From assembly GCA_002729015.1 (NCBI GenBank), contig PBVO01000010.1:8286-43320 (forward strand): a stretch of DNA of 35,035 nucleotides, in the 5' to 3' direction. Origin of the DNA: Candidatus Poribacteria bacterium. Lineage in GTDB: Bacteria > Poribacteria > WGA-4E > UBA9662. The notes below the pieces were generated by a model. It was not told where the DNA came from. It did not search any database and saw only the letters and a list, made by a program, of their open reading frames with translations. Position 1 is the stretch's first letter. Each line of letters begins with the position of its first letter. The translations under genes and the position numbers were made by a program. Below, piece after piece: positions 9,277 through 17,561 of this stretch.

Positions 9277-11079
9277 ATGCAGTTATTGTATGTGCTTAAC
9301 AGGCTTCAAGACCTTCTTGGTTTGCCTAGGACTACTGGTCCCAAATACCCTATAGACACAGATCCGTTACATAGTGATGCGATCTTGGTAGAGGACATAT
9401 GGGAAGCTACTAAGATAATAACTTTGGATCAAAGTCGTAGGGGTAGTGCTCAGATTAGTGAGGTCTACCACTCTGTAGTTCAGGGTCAAGCGGATTACCC
9501 GTTACCTGCAGATTGTTGTAAGTTGCTGGACGTAGAATATGTTAGCCCTAGAAACCCTAGGGCTCAACTGGATTACATCGCTTATGATCAGCTGGTCAAG
9601 TACCAAGACCATAGCTATCAGGCGGTTCCTAGCTGTTACAGCCTGTCTGAATCATCTTCTAGGAAAGTGTTAATATCTGCTACTGCAGATAGTGCTGGCA
9701 TGGTAGAGTACTTTACTCAAGGTGATGCTCCTTTAACCACGACAGTAGATGGAACCCAAGTGGATGTGGGTGACTATATATTTAATAAGACCACTAAAGC
9801 TGAAGGCGAGATCAGGATGTTAAAATCCTTGTACCCTATCCTGTCAATAGATTCTACGTCATCAACACCCAACCTAAGTGCAGTTTATATTGAGACCCCT
9901 GATCACAGTGCTAGTAATGCTACGACTGTACCTATGCCCTCTGGTAATAAGATTAGGATAACCATGAAGAGCGGTCAAGATTCTGTTTGGGGTGGTGACG
10001 TTAGAAGCAAAGTTGGTGCTGGTCAAATAATTTATGATCAAGTTAGAAGGTCTTGGTTGGTGATTATTGACTCTTCTGTTTCTGGCAATGTTGTAACTTT
10101 GGAGCATGAAGGTTTTGTCCGTGGCACACCTATGAGTGTTGAGGAGCTTATCACGGGAGTTGAAGACGGTGGCACGCAAAGCACTGCTACAGACGGTTTA
10201 ATCCAAAGCAAAACTAATATAAGATTAGGTAAAGCTGACTTGCTTGATCTGTCTACTGGGAACCAATTGGTCAGCGACGCGTCTGAAGGTATGACTGGAG
10301 GGGTAGACAAGCTTATTTCTGGCCCTACAACAACCAGTTTGTCTGCAGGATTAATTTATATTACTGATGGTTCTAGTAACAATCAGCAAACTCATATTAG
10401 AACTAACATAAACTTGACCAGCCCCACCAATTACATTGGCACTATCAATAGCAATAACCAAGTTGCTTCTACAATTGGTAATGATAATGGCACATACACG
10501 GGGTACTTATTCATTCTTAAAGACGGTAACGGTTCAGAATATACTGGATACTTGGCAAATGAGACTGATACAGTTGACTGGAGTTCAAACAGCACCGCTG
10601 ATTCATTTAATTTGAGCTATCAGTTATACCAAGATGTTCATTTAACTACTCCTGTAAGCAATGCAATTTCTGGTATAATAGCGATTGATAGTTACTCTAT
10701 ATACAGAGAAAACTTTATTAGTGGTGACAGTATCCAGATCGAGCAACGTGTACCTACCTTGGATTCAGTGACACTGTTTCCTATACCTAACGCTTCTGAT
10801 ACCCAAGGTACAGAGAATTTGAGGTTTGTTTATTACGCTTTTCCTAGCAAACCTAAACATGTCAGGTCACCAGTGGGGTTGCCTGAATCTTATTCAGAGG
10901 CTTTGATAACCAAAGCTTTTGAGATAGCTAAACGCAGAGAAACAGGAATGGTGGAGCCTTACAACTTCTCGCTCCATCGTTCAACCAGTGGTAGAAGGCA
11001 CTTGCCTGATACTCCTGTTCGTGATAGACCGGGAAGAATTGTTCGTCCAGGTCTTTATACTAACGTTCCTATTAATTAA
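9277..11079 (+). CDS. Putative head-tail adaptor / tail tubular protein A-like
   Basis: 600 residues; AAGGGG at 9263-9268 precedes this ATG. Residues 1-120 are helical (LNRLQDLLGLP, then YPLPADCCKLLDVEYV), and a second helical stretch (LPESYSEALITKAFEIAKRR) lies near the C-terminus. Helical ends with a strand-rich interior are the layout expected of podovirus adaptor proteins such as T7 gp11, which link portal to nozzle. The interior, about residues 140-480, is much larger than in T7 gp11 (about 200 residues in total), so it would carry a big beta insertion. The gene is followed by two tiny ORFs and the nozzle-like gene, matching the gp11-gp12 order. Identification is by position and architecture, not by a signature motif. 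Confidence 0.5.
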   Translation: MQLLYVLNRLQDLLGLPRTTGPKYPIDTDPLHSDAILVEDIWEATKIITLDQSRRGSAQISEVYHSVVQGQADYPLPADCCKLLDVEYVSPRNPRAQLDYIAYDQLVKYQDHSYQAVPSCYSLSESSSRKVLISATADSAGMVEYFTQGDAPLTTTVDGTQVDVGDYIFNKTTKAEGEIRMLKSLYPILSIDSTSSTPNLSAVYIETPDHSASNATTVPMPSGNKIRITMKSGQDSVWGGDVRSKVGAGQIIYDQVRRSWLVIIDSSVSGNVVTLEHEGFVRGTPMSVEELITGVEDGGTQSTATDGLIQSKTNIRLGKADLLDLSTGNQLVSDASEGMTGGVDKLISGPTTTSLSAGLIYITDGSSNNQQTHIRTNINLTSPTNYIGTINSNNQVASTIGNDNGTYTGYLFILKDGNGSEYTGYLANETDTVDWSSNSTADSFNLSYQLYQDVHLTTPVSNAISGIIAIDSYSIYRENFISGDSIQIEQRVPTLDSVTLFPIPNASDTQGTENLRFVYYAFPSKPKHVRSPVGLPESYSEALITKAFEIAKRRETGMVEPYNFSLHRSTSGRRHLPDTPVRDRPGRIVRPGLYTNVPIN

Positions 11080-11093
11080 TTGGGGTTAATTCG

Positions 11094-11138
11094 ATGAGTA
11101 AATATAAGCCCAAAAGAAAAAAAAGGAGAAAGAAATGA
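11094..11138 (+). CDS. 14-residue Lys/Arg micro-ORF
   Basis: ATG at 11094 opens a 14-codon frame, MSKYKPKRKKRRKK, ending in a TGA that overlaps the ATG of the next small gene (ATGA at 11135-11138). A GGGG upstream (11082-11085) could act as a weak ribosome site. Ten of 14 residues are Lys or Arg. It may be a leader that couples translation of the next gene, a real basic micropeptide, or the N-terminus of a frameshifted product (see findings). Its small size makes coding status uncertain. Confidence 0.35.
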   Translation: MSKYKPKRKKRRKK

Positions 11139-11320
11139 GAGGATATGCATCCAAACGTGGTGGTGGTGGTGGCGGTGGTAGAACTGTAACCAAGCCTCAA
11201 GGTGGAAAGCGAAGCGATGTTGGTACTAAGCTTGGTCGTCCAGCTACACCTGGCGATAACAATCCTATTATCAGCACCAATCGTGAAAGTGGTCCACGTC
11301 TGCGCCACCCTAAAGGTTAG
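11135..11320 (+). CDS. Small basic Gly-rich protein
   Basis: 61 residues; ATG 6 bases after AGGAG (11124-11128). Residues 9-15 are seven consecutive Gly, followed by a Lys/Arg-rich, disorder-prone chain. The gene sits with 2-base spacing before the nozzle-like gene and overlaps the micro-ORF stop by ATGA. The basic, flexible character suggests a DNA-associated or minor virion protein, but no family was recognised. The good ribosome site and tight packing support it as real. Confidence 0.6.
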   Translation: MRGYASKRGGGGGGGRTVTKPQGGKRSDVGTKLGRPATPGDNNPIISTNRESGPRLRHPKG

Positions 11321-11322
11321 TC

Positions 11323-14100
11323 ATGGCTAGACCGCTAGTACTTCAAGATCAAGCGTTGATGGGCGGTCTACAGCGTGATGCGGTGGGTCAAGCCAAGTTT
11401 CAGTCTCTGCGTCAAATGCAGAATCTTGACTTGGTTCAAGACCCACCCGCACTTCGTGTTCGTAATGGCTACACGGAACTGTCTGCAAACAATCCAGCTC
11501 AGTATGTGGACACAGATTCGTCCAACCCTGAATTAATTCATATTTATCCTACCACTTTAAGAGATGTTAATGATCACCTATTAGAGTTTATATTCTATGT
11601 AACTGCTCAAGCTGACGGGTCTGGCTATAAAGTCAGGAGGTTCAGAGTTTCCAATGGGAGTGATACTGAAATATATAATTCTGGAGATGGGAGCGCTGAA
11701 GACACTGGTGATCCATTGTCTGTGAATTTTGAGACGGTTAACAATAGAGTATTTTTTAGTGTTGATGATCACCTGAGATGGACGGATTACAACTCAAGCT
11801 CTAGTTACCAAGCGGGGCTTGTCAACCCTACAGGCGTTCCTGATTTCTCTGGCAGTAACCGTGTAGACAATGATCAGAATAACGCTTCTAATGATTGGGG
11901 TGGCAATGGTGGAGCAAAGTTAGGGGCTGGAGTTAGTCAGAATTTCACTGTTGGTTCTACTGCTATAGTTATAAACTTAATAACTGTTTGGATTAAAATA
12001 GATAATCCGTTTATTGATAATGGTAATTTAAAGTGTAGATTAGAAGGTGTTAACTCTACAACTGGAGATCCTAACGGGATCTTAGTTTCTGATGATGCTG
12101 ATACGGGCTGGCGGCATGTCTCGAGTTTCTTTGATAACACCTCAACTGATGACGCTACAGACTCTACTGGCCCGTACACTCCATTGATTATAAGAATGAA
12201 TCCTGTTTTGTTGGCTGCTAATACAACATATTCTGTTGTTATAGAGGCTGACAGTTCATTGCAAAATGAACAGTTGGCAATTGATGACTCAGGTGCTACA
12301 AATATTGCAGGGCAAATGGCCCGTGTATGGAGTTGGGTAAACTCTGCTAACTCAAGCATGGTTTTGAAAGAAAAAAAAGCTGGTGTTAACACTAATTTAA
12401 ATGGAGGGATCTCTGCAAATGATACTTCCATAACTGTTGATGATGCGAGTAGGATAGAAGCCAGTTCCAATATAAAAATTGGCAGTGAGATAATAACTGT
12501 CAACTCCAAAAACTCTAACACCCTGTCAGTTACTAGAGGTCAATCTAATTCTACCCAATCAGCCCATGATGATGATGCGATTGTTACTGCTGGATGGGAC
12601 ACAGCTTCTGGTGGTGGCAGCTTGAGGTTTGCACATAGCCAGCCAAGAAGCCAGATTAATTATCCATTTGCAGCATTAAATGAATCTACTGGCAGTAATG
12701 ACTATGGTGGTTATGTTGCTGACCAGGATGGGGGGTCTATTTCCAAAAACTACGGTATAACCTATCGTTGGGGAAGCAAAGGCCTTGAGTCTAGCTTGGT
12801 GTTAATTAAGGATATATTTTTCACTGGAGATCGTGATAATGCTAGAGGTGTAATGATTTCGTCATTCCCTACCCTAACTTCACCTGCTACTAGTATTGGT
12901 GTTTACAGGCAAATAGTTACTGGCACTTCAGGTTCAAGTACGCTTAGCCAAAATTATTACAGGGTTTATGATCTAGGTTCATCCCCATCTTCTTTTATTG
13001 ATTTTACTGATGATGTCCAGTTAAGTTCTGGCCCATCGCTCCCTTCTTTCCTTGCTACATCTACATTGCCTACAGTAGCTGACCAAGATGGTAATTCTAT
13101 TGGGTTAAAAGATTTGACTTATTGGAATGAAAGGATGTGGGGCTTCAAGGGTGATACAATTTATTTCAGTATGAGGTTAGAAACTGAGTCAGCTTCCTTT
13201 GGGCAAGTGGGGGATAGCCTCCCAGATTACTTCCCTGCCTTGAACACTTTTGCCATGAACCGTCCAATCACAGGCATAAAGGCTTTGCGTGAAGGGTTGG
13301 TAGTTTTTCACAGGAATAGTATCTCGATGCTAACTGGTGGGTATAGCCCACTCAATCCACCACCTGATCTGCAGATGAGAAACATCTCCGCTTCAGAAGG
13401 TGTTACCAGTTCAGACATGGTAACAGAAGTTGAAGGTAGCTTGTTCTATTATAACAACCACCAAGAACTAAAAATCTTTAGCCCTGCTGGTGCAACTAGA
13501 GAGATCTCTGATATCAACCAGTCCATCTTTAATGGTGTGACTAAGGTGGTAAAGGTTGTATCTTACAAAAGAAATATTGTTGTAGGTGTTGAGATAGCTG
13601 ACGCCTCTAGTTCTGGTAGGATTACGGATTTATTCATCCTTGACATGGGTGAACAGTTCCCTTTCTGGAAGAGTTATAAGTATATGTTGACTGCGACTAG
13701 CCCTCAGTATCTAAGGGATTTAGCTGTTAATGACTCCCATGTTTTGTATGCCTCAGGATTATCGTCGTCCAATGAACGAGCATTGATCCTTGATAATGGT
13801 GCCACAGATAATGGTGTTGCTATTCCTGCTTTGGCTGAGACTCATGAGATTGCATCTGGCAGAAGAGAGCAATGGAGGAAATACCATTTAGAATTTAACT
13901 ACAGTTCTACTGTGCCATCAGTAACGGCTACTGCTACAGCGAAAGATGGCACGACTAGTGGCCGTACATTTACAGCTACTGGCAGTAATGATATCAGGAA
14001 TCATCATGGTGGGCTTCGCATTTTATCAGAGTCTTGCAGGTTTAAAGTTAATTGGAACGCCTCAGGGCCTGATGAGTTGTTGTTGTTGGGGTTTGAATGA
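11323..14100 (+). CDS. Putative tail nozzle protein (tail tubular protein B-like)
   Basis: 925 residues; starts 2 bases after the preceding stop, with AAAGG upstream. The protein is almost all beta. Its N-terminus (residues 1-60, with LVQDPPALRVRNGYTEL) has the look seen at the start of many T7 gp12-like and P22 gp10-like tail hub proteins: a line about parameters, then RNGY. Residues about 540-830 have repeated strand-turn segments with W and Y (LTYWNERMWGFKGDTIYFS, LREGLVVFHRNSISMLTGG, EGSLFYYNNHQELKIFSP), fitting a beta-propeller. Residues about 353-426 carry the same beta module (DTSITV, IKIGSEIITV, LSVTRG) found twice in the 5065-6828 product. Position after the adaptor and before the internal proteins supports the nozzle role. 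Confidence 0.65.
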   Translation: MARPLVLQDQALMGGLQRDAVGQAKFQSLRQMQNLDLVQDPPALRVRNGYTELSANNPAQYVDTDSSNPELIHIYPTTLRDVNDHLLEFIFYVTAQADGSGYKVRRFRVSNGSDTEIYNSGDGSAEDTGDPLSVNFETVNNRVFFSVDDHLRWTDYNSSSSYQAGLVNPTGVPDFSGSNRVDNDQNNASNDWGGNGGAKLGAGVSQNFTVGSTAIVINLITVWIKIDNPFIDNGNLKCRLEGVNSTTGDPNGILVSDDADTGWRHVSSFFDNTSTDDATDSTGPYTPLIIRMNPVLLAANTTYSVVIEADSSLQNEQLAIDDSGATNIAGQMARVWSWVNSANSSMVLKEKKAGVNTNLNGGISANDTSITVDDASRIEASSNIKIGSEIITVNSKNSNTLSVTRGQSNSTQSAHDDDAIVTAGWDTASGGGSLRFAHSQPRSQINYPFAALNESTGSNDYGGYVADQDGGSISKNYGITYRWGSKGLESSLVLIKDIFFTGDRDNARGVMISSFPTLTSPATSIGVYRQIVTGTSGSSTLSQNYYRVYDLGSSPSSFIDFTDDVQLSSGPSLPSFLATSTLPTVADQDGNSIGLKDLTYWNERMWGFKGDTIYFSMRLETESASFGQVGDSLPDYFPALNTFAMNRPITGIKALREGLVVFHRNSISMLTGGYSPLNPPPDLQMRNISASEGVTSSDMVTEVEGSLFYYNNHQELKIFSPAGATREISDINQSIFNGVTKVVKVVSYKRNIVVGVEIADASSSGRITDLFILDMGEQFPFWKSYKYMLTATSPQYLRDLAVNDSHVLYASGLSSSNERALILDNGATDNGVAIPALAETHEIASGRREQWRKYHLEFNYSSTVPSVTATATAKDGTTSGRTFTATGSNDIRNHHGGLRILSESCRFKVNWNASGPDELLLLGFE

Positions 14101-14327
14101 TGAGGTTACCTATAGACACAGAACCAATGTTGCGTACAGCAATAGAGACTAGGATGGGTGAAGCACCTGATTTCTTGGGAGAGATAACTTCTGAGCCTAG
14201 TGTTAAGACATTCAATGATGGGCAAAGCAAAGTTGCTTTACTCAAGTCAGGTGGCTCAACAACCGCTACCATGTATATCCGTAGTGGTCCTAAACTATAT
14301 AAAGTTAATTTGCAGGAGGTGATCTGA
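14097..14327 (+). CDS. Small conserved-looking hypothetical structural-operon protein
   Basis: 76 residues. Its ATG overlaps the TGA of the nozzle-like gene (ATGA at 14097-14100) and its own TGA overlaps the next ATG (14325-14329), so it is translationally coupled on both sides. The product is mixed alpha/beta with no membrane segment, coiled coil or recognised motif. A T7-like virion operon often has a small gene here (T7 gp13 lies between gp12 and gp14), but there is no visible sequence link. A second in-frame ATG at 14100 could be the start. Confidence 0.6.
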   Translation: MMRLPIDTEPMLRTAIETRMGEAPDFLGEITSEPSVKTFNDGQSKVALLKSGGSTTATMYIRSGPKLYKVNLQEVI

Positions 14328-15151
14328 TGTCGATAAAACCATATTCTCCACCCAACAGCCTAGCGAGGACAATTCCTCAAGTTTATCAACCAGGTGTAAA
14401 AACTTTACGCGATATCCCCGGGGTTCTTGCACAGATGGCTCCCTCTGCAATTGCAAACCCTATGATGGGTGCAGCTACCGCTGGTGCTGTTGCTAGTACT
14501 GGGGGTGGGTTCCTTAGTAAGATGCTTCCCGGGTTAATGGCAAGTGGTGGTAATCCATATGTGACTGCAGCATCTGTTGCTATCCCTTTTGTGGTTGACT
14601 TGTTTCAAAAGAAACAGCAGCAAGAGAAGTTAGAAAGTTTGATGAAAGAACAGAGGGGTATGATAAGGGCATTGGAACCTCAGTTGAAGGCCCAAGCAGC
14701 CGGTCAAGAGTCTGCTGCCAGTAGAGCTATCATGCAACAAGTGGAGAAGCGAGCTAATATATCGAGACAAGCTGCTGCTGCTTCAGCTACTAGGTCTGGA
14801 CAAATGGGGACTTCAGTTGGTCGTGCTCAACAGGAACGGATAGGATATGAACGTGATGCTAACCTAACACAATTATTAGGTCAACAACAACAACAAGCTA
14901 CTCAGCAATATCAAAGCCTGATAAATCAACTTGGTTCAACCCTGAATCTGCAAGCGATGCAAGCTCAACAAGAGCAGATGAAACAGACCCAGTTAGCCAC
15001 TAGTTTGGCTAGCCTGTTTAAGACTCCTGACAGCGAGCTTAGTGAAACTAATAAACAGTTCAAGACTACTTTGGAAAATATGGCCAGACAGATGAATATC
15101 AACAGTGAAAGATTTGCTAGGCTGTTGGCTGATTTTGAAGGGGGAGTGTAA
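14327..15151 (+). CDS. Putative internal virion (ejection) protein, gp14-like
   Basis: 274 residues with a near-perfect ribosome site AGGAGGT (14314-14320) 6 bases upstream, the strongest in the window. Residues about 45-92 are Gly/Ala-rich and hydrophobic with possible membrane-inserting segments (NPMMGAATAGAVAS, YVTAASVAIPFVVDLF). Residues 95-245 form a Gln/Ala-rich helical or coiled-coil region including a five-Gln run. A hydrophobic N-terminus plus a Gln-rich helix is the layout of T7 gp14-type ejection proteins, which enter the outer membrane during DNA injection. The order nozzle, this gene, then two larger helical proteins matches the T7 gp12-14-15-16 order. Sequence identity to a family is not claimed. 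Confidence 0.6.
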   Translation: MSIKPYSPPNSLARTIPQVYQPGVKTLRDIPGVLAQMAPSAIANPMMGAATAGAVASTGGGFLSKMLPGLMASGGNPYVTAASVAIPFVVDLFQKKQQQEKLESLMKEQRGMIRALEPQLKAQAAGQESAASRAIMQQVEKRANISRQAAAASATRSGQMGTSVGRAQQERIGYERDANLTQLLGQQQQQATQQYQSLINQLGSTLNLQAMQAQQEQMKQTQLATSLASLFKTPDSELSETNKQFKTTLENMARQMNINSERFARLLADFEGGV

Positions 15152-15153
15152 TA

Positions 15154-17559
15154 ATGAACATCGCAGAATCATTTTCCACCGCATTACAAGCTGGCAATAT
15201 GGCACAGCAGCAAGCAGATATGCAAGCAGCTAACAAGATTAAGTTGTTGCAAGGGATGATGACTTCGTTAGCCCAAGGAATGGAAGGTACTGGAGCTATG
15301 GCTCAGGGTGTTGCTGGTGCTGCAACTCGCTTGGCTGAAGGCACAAGGCAACAAGATATTTATGAGGAACAGACAGATCTCAGGCGAGCTCGAAATGCTG
15401 CTGACCAAAAGAGTGCTGAGAATCAACTCTCGTTTCAAAATGCGATAGCTAATCAAGATCTTGATGGCAAGTCAATTGCAGAGTTAGAAGCCCTAGGGAG
15501 ACTCCATCAACTTTCACTTGGGATTGAGACTTCCAAAGCAGACAAAGATGTTGTAGCACGCTTGAAAGAAGCGGAAGCCGCCCTCATGGAATCAAAGGTT
15601 AAGGTAGCGGCGCTTGAAGGTGATCGAGCTGAGAGGATAAACATTGTAGAGAATCAGGAGATTGAGATTGAGGGCAAAAAGTATAACAACCAAGCTGACT
15701 TCCTCCAGCAGACTAATAACCTCGATGTTGTAACTAAGCACAAATTGTTAGAAAAAAATATAAATCTTGTTGGTGGTCAGGTTGACCTTTTAGCAGAGCA
15801 GGCGCGCATAGCTGAACAGAAATTGATTCAAGAAAGGTCTAAAGCTTCTAACTCCCCACAAGCAGAGAGTGCTCGAGCTGCACTTGAAACTATTAGAGCA
15901 CAGATGATGGCTGGTGAGTATCACAAAGCAAAGCTTGAAATTAATTTAACTCAATCTATGCTAAAAGATAGTAATGGAGAATGGTTGAAAGGTAGTGAGT
16001 TGTTGGACGCAATCCCTAACGTCACTCGTATAGTGGCTGGCCTTAGTGGTAGGTTCGAGGGCGTAGCGGAGAATTTGGGTCAAGCCATGAGCCAAGTGAG
16101 GTCGTCTCAGAATCGTTATGAAGAAGTCAAGTCTGAATATGAAAAAGATGGGGAGATAGATTCCGCAGAACAAAGTGAACTTAATAGGTTGCAAAATAAT
16201 ATTAATGCCGCATTAGATGGGATAATGCAAGTGACTGGTGCTATTAACCAAGAAGCTGCGACTCGAACAGGTCTTGCTAGGTTTCATAAATACCTTAAGG
16301 CACAAGGCCTTGACGTAGGCCCTTTAGAAAAATTCCTGATTGATTGGCAGGGGATGTTTAATGAAGGTGGTAATAGCAATTCCCCTTACTACGACGGCTG
16401 GAGCCTAAGGCCAAAGAGTGTTTATGATGATAAGAACAAGGGCAAGAGGGCAACCACAGGTGTTCCTGCGGATGACCAGTTCTTGTTGGGCAGAGGATAT
16501 GTAGAAGAAACTGAGGGTCAGGTTTACAAGGTTTTCAGTGTGATGCAAGAGACTGGAACTTTTGATAAGAATAAATCTGAGTTTATTAATAAATCACAGA
16601 ACAGCATGGTGTTTCCTGACTATATGGCAACTTACTTTTCTTCATTAGCAAGACGCTTGGGAAGTAATGACAAGCCTTTGAAGGAGTCACTGGGAACCTT
16701 AGTTGATGGTCTGTCTGATGACTTGCCTGTTTTGATTACCGGCCAGCGTAATCATGCTGATTTAGTCAGGAGTTTGCTGCTTGAGTTTACTCGAGAGGAT
16801 AAAGGCAAATTCCTGAATGAAAATCTTAATGCAATTATTGATGAAAAGCTAAAAGAGATAAGAGGTCAGAAGGGTGGAGCCAATTATACTATTGATAAGG
16901 CCAAGGCTGAGTTGTCTGAAGATGGACGGCTGATGACTTCAGACAGGAATGATAGAGCGAACTACAGAAAAGTTTTAAACCTGAATGCTATCAAGGAAGC
17001 CACTTATAATGGAATGTTATTGAATGCTGTTGACGGCGGCATAAAAGATTTTTTGTATGGGGATAGAGGGGTAAAAGACCCTGAAGGTCCTAAAAAGGTT
17101 ATTGAGAGCTTAAGGCAAAGGCATTGGAATGTTATTCCTGATAGTGACCCTAGTGATGTGAATATCCCTAAAGAAGAAGGGTCGAATCAGCGGAATAAAA
17201 ACACATCGACCACAGGAAGTCAAGGCACAAGATTACAAAAGGCTATGAACCTTCTAAAATCTCTTGAGGGTGAGATGAATGACCCTGATAGTGGTTTGTA
17301 TATCCCTAAGACTAGAGGGTCAGCGCCCAGTCAAGATGCTGTAGGCCGGCCTGACCCCAGTTTTGAAGAGCTTAACGTCAAAATGCCAGGCCAAGCAGCG
17401 TTTATAAGTATGAGGAAACAGGCTGAAGCTATATTAGAAGCAAAACCCAAGGAAGAGGATCGTACAGCTGCTGAAAAATCCTTGATAAAAGAATTTAGGG
17501 TAATGCTTAAGGCCCGGATTAATGCAATGGATAAGCCCCAAAAAAAAAGAGGTAATTAG
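15154..17559 (+). CDS. Putative internal virion protein, gp15-like
   Basis: 801 residues; starts 2 bases after the previous stop. GGGGGAG lies within the upstream gene's last codons and can serve as ribosome site. The N-terminal ~330 residues are Ala/Gln/Glu-rich, mostly helix and coiled coil (for example ADQKSAENQLSFQNAI, LKEAEAALMESKVKVAALEG). A more globular middle (about 380-600) and a Lys/Glu-rich, disorder-prone C-terminal third follow, ending in PQKKRGN. Size and helicity resemble T7 gp15 (747 residues), the middle member of the ejection-protein trio. No catalytic motif was found. Inference is from order and composition. Confidence 0.55.
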   Translation: MNIAESFSTALQAGNMAQQQADMQAANKIKLLQGMMTSLAQGMEGTGAMAQGVAGAATRLAEGTRQQDIYEEQTDLRRARNAADQKSAENQLSFQNAIANQDLDGKSIAELEALGRLHQLSLGIETSKADKDVVARLKEAEAALMESKVKVAALEGDRAERINIVENQEIEIEGKKYNNQADFLQQTNNLDVVTKHKLLEKNINLVGGQVDLLAEQARIAEQKLIQERSKASNSPQAESARAALETIRAQMMAGEYHKAKLEINLTQSMLKDSNGEWLKGSELLDAIPNVTRIVAGLSGRFEGVAENLGQAMSQVRSSQNRYEEVKSEYEKDGEIDSAEQSELNRLQNNINAALDGIMQVTGAINQEAATRTGLARFHKYLKAQGLDVGPLEKFLIDWQGMFNEGGNSNSPYYDGWSLRPKSVYDDKNKGKRATTGVPADDQFLLGRGYVEETEGQVYKVFSVMQETGTFDKNKSEFINKSQNSMVFPDYMATYFSSLARRLGSNDKPLKESLGTLVDGLSDDLPVLITGQRNHADLVRSLLLEFTREDKGKFLNENLNAIIDEKLKEIRGQKGGANYTIDKAKAELSEDGRLMTSDRNDRANYRKVLNLNAIKEATYNGMLLNAVDGGIKDFLYGDRGVKDPEGPKKVIESLRQRHWNVIPDSDPSDVNIPKEEGSNQRNKNTSTTGSQGTRLQKAMNLLKSLEGEMNDPDSGLYIPKTRGSAPSQDAVGRPDPSFEELNVKMPGQAAFISMRKQAEAILEAKPKEEDRTAAEKSLIKEFRVMLKARINAMDKPQKKRGN

Positions 17560-17561
17560 TC

